Shown here in pieces: positions 5,830 through 6,106 of a stretch of DNA of 6,106 nt. Source of the DNA: Clostridiales bacterium (lineage in GTDB: Bacteria > Bacillota > Clostridia > Lachnospirales > JAITVM01); NCBI GenBank assembly GCA_031285815.1, contig JAITVM010000271.1:1-6106 (forward strand). Direction: 5' to 3'. Both the position numbers and the translations under genes were made by a program. How positions within the stretch are numbered: position 1 is the stretch's first letter; the number at the start of each line of letters is the position of its first letter. The notes below the pieces were generated by a model. The model searched no databases and was not told where the DNA came from. It saw nothing but the letters and a program-made list of their open reading frames with translations.

Positions 5830-6106
5830 ATGAAAGCGTTCTATTTAAGGAACAAATTCGTGATTAACCGGATCTTATTTATTTTGTGTTTCTTCATATT
5901 TATATTAGTTTTTTTTAATTATATATTTAGGCTGATAGCACCTTTTGTAATTGGCTATGCCTTATCATTGATGCTAAACCCTCTGGCGGATTTTTTAGAA
6001 TCAAAAATCAAAGCCCCCCGGTGGTTCGCAGCTTTGTTCTGTATACTGCTGGTTATTTTTGGCGTCACGCTCTTAACCAACCTAATTTTCTCAAGGATAT
6101 TTAAAG
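5830..6106 (+). CDS. AI-2E family (PF01594) membrane transporter-like protein, N-terminal part, cut by window edge
   Basis: This open frame runs through the right edge with 92 complete codons. The ATG at 5830 has GAGGTGG 6 nt upstream. After a short basic start (MKAFYLRNKFVINR), the translation has a long hydrophobic segment (about 15-33), a second one containing LIAPFVIGYALSLMLNPLADFLES (about 36-59), the short polar link KIKAPRW (60-66), and a third hydrophobic stretch (about 67-88). The pattern xPFxIGYxxSxxLNPLxxFLExKxKxPR is characteristic of the N-terminus of the AI-2E/YtvI/PerM family of polytopic inner membrane proteins. Members include quorum-signal exporters, Na+/H+ antiporters and the sporulation protein YtvI, so the substrate cannot be assigned from this fragment. 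It is separated from the tRNA by a terminator and probably has its own promoter. Family call is good; subfamily unknown. Confidence 0.85.
   Translation, partial: MKAFYLRNKFVINRILFILCFFIFILVFFNYIFRLIAPFVIGYALSLMLNPLADFLESKIKAPRWFAALFCILLVIFGVTLLTNLIFSRIFK

Overview
The window looks like ordinary chromosome from a low-GC, anaerobic Firmicute, most likely of class Clostridia. The basis is AT-rich DNA, sigma-A type promoters, AGGTGG- or GGGAGG-like ribosome binding sites, a tRNA gene without an encoded CCA, and a radical-SAM/DUF4130 gene pair that is typical of Clostridia. No phage, insertion sequence, CRISPR array or other mobile DNA is visible.

Layout: positions 1-5367 hold two consecutive minus-strand transcription units. 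Read in the direction of transcription, the first is a radical SAM protein (5367-4108) and a DUF4130/TIGR03915 protein (4111-3338). These are translationally coupled by a 4-nt TTGA overlap and closed by a hairpin terminator at the second stop codon. The second unit has its own promoter near 3262-3291 and runs nagA, mnmE, an uncharacterised 78-residue protein, then the 5' end of mnmG, which leaves the window at position 1. The right end is plus strand: tRNA-Arg(CCT) with promoter and terminator (about 5502-5678), then the first 92 codons of an AI-2E-family (PF01594) membrane protein that runs off the right edge.

How the genes work together: MnmE and MnmG are partners that modify U34 of certain tRNAs. 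NagA feeds amino-sugar phosphates back to metabolism and has no obvious link to tRNA modification beyond sharing the transcript. The radical SAM/DUF4130 pair is a recurring but functionally unsolved cassette, annotated by its family as probable DNA modification or repair; it is the least understood system here. The 78-residue protein between mnmE and mnmG is the second item of interest. A recurring feature is non-ATG initiation: four of the six minus-strand genes appear to start with TTG or GTG.

No stretch over 300 bases lacks a gene. The three intergenic regions of roughly 190-200 bases (3151-3337, 5368-5565, 5638-5829) contain promoters and terminators as listed.
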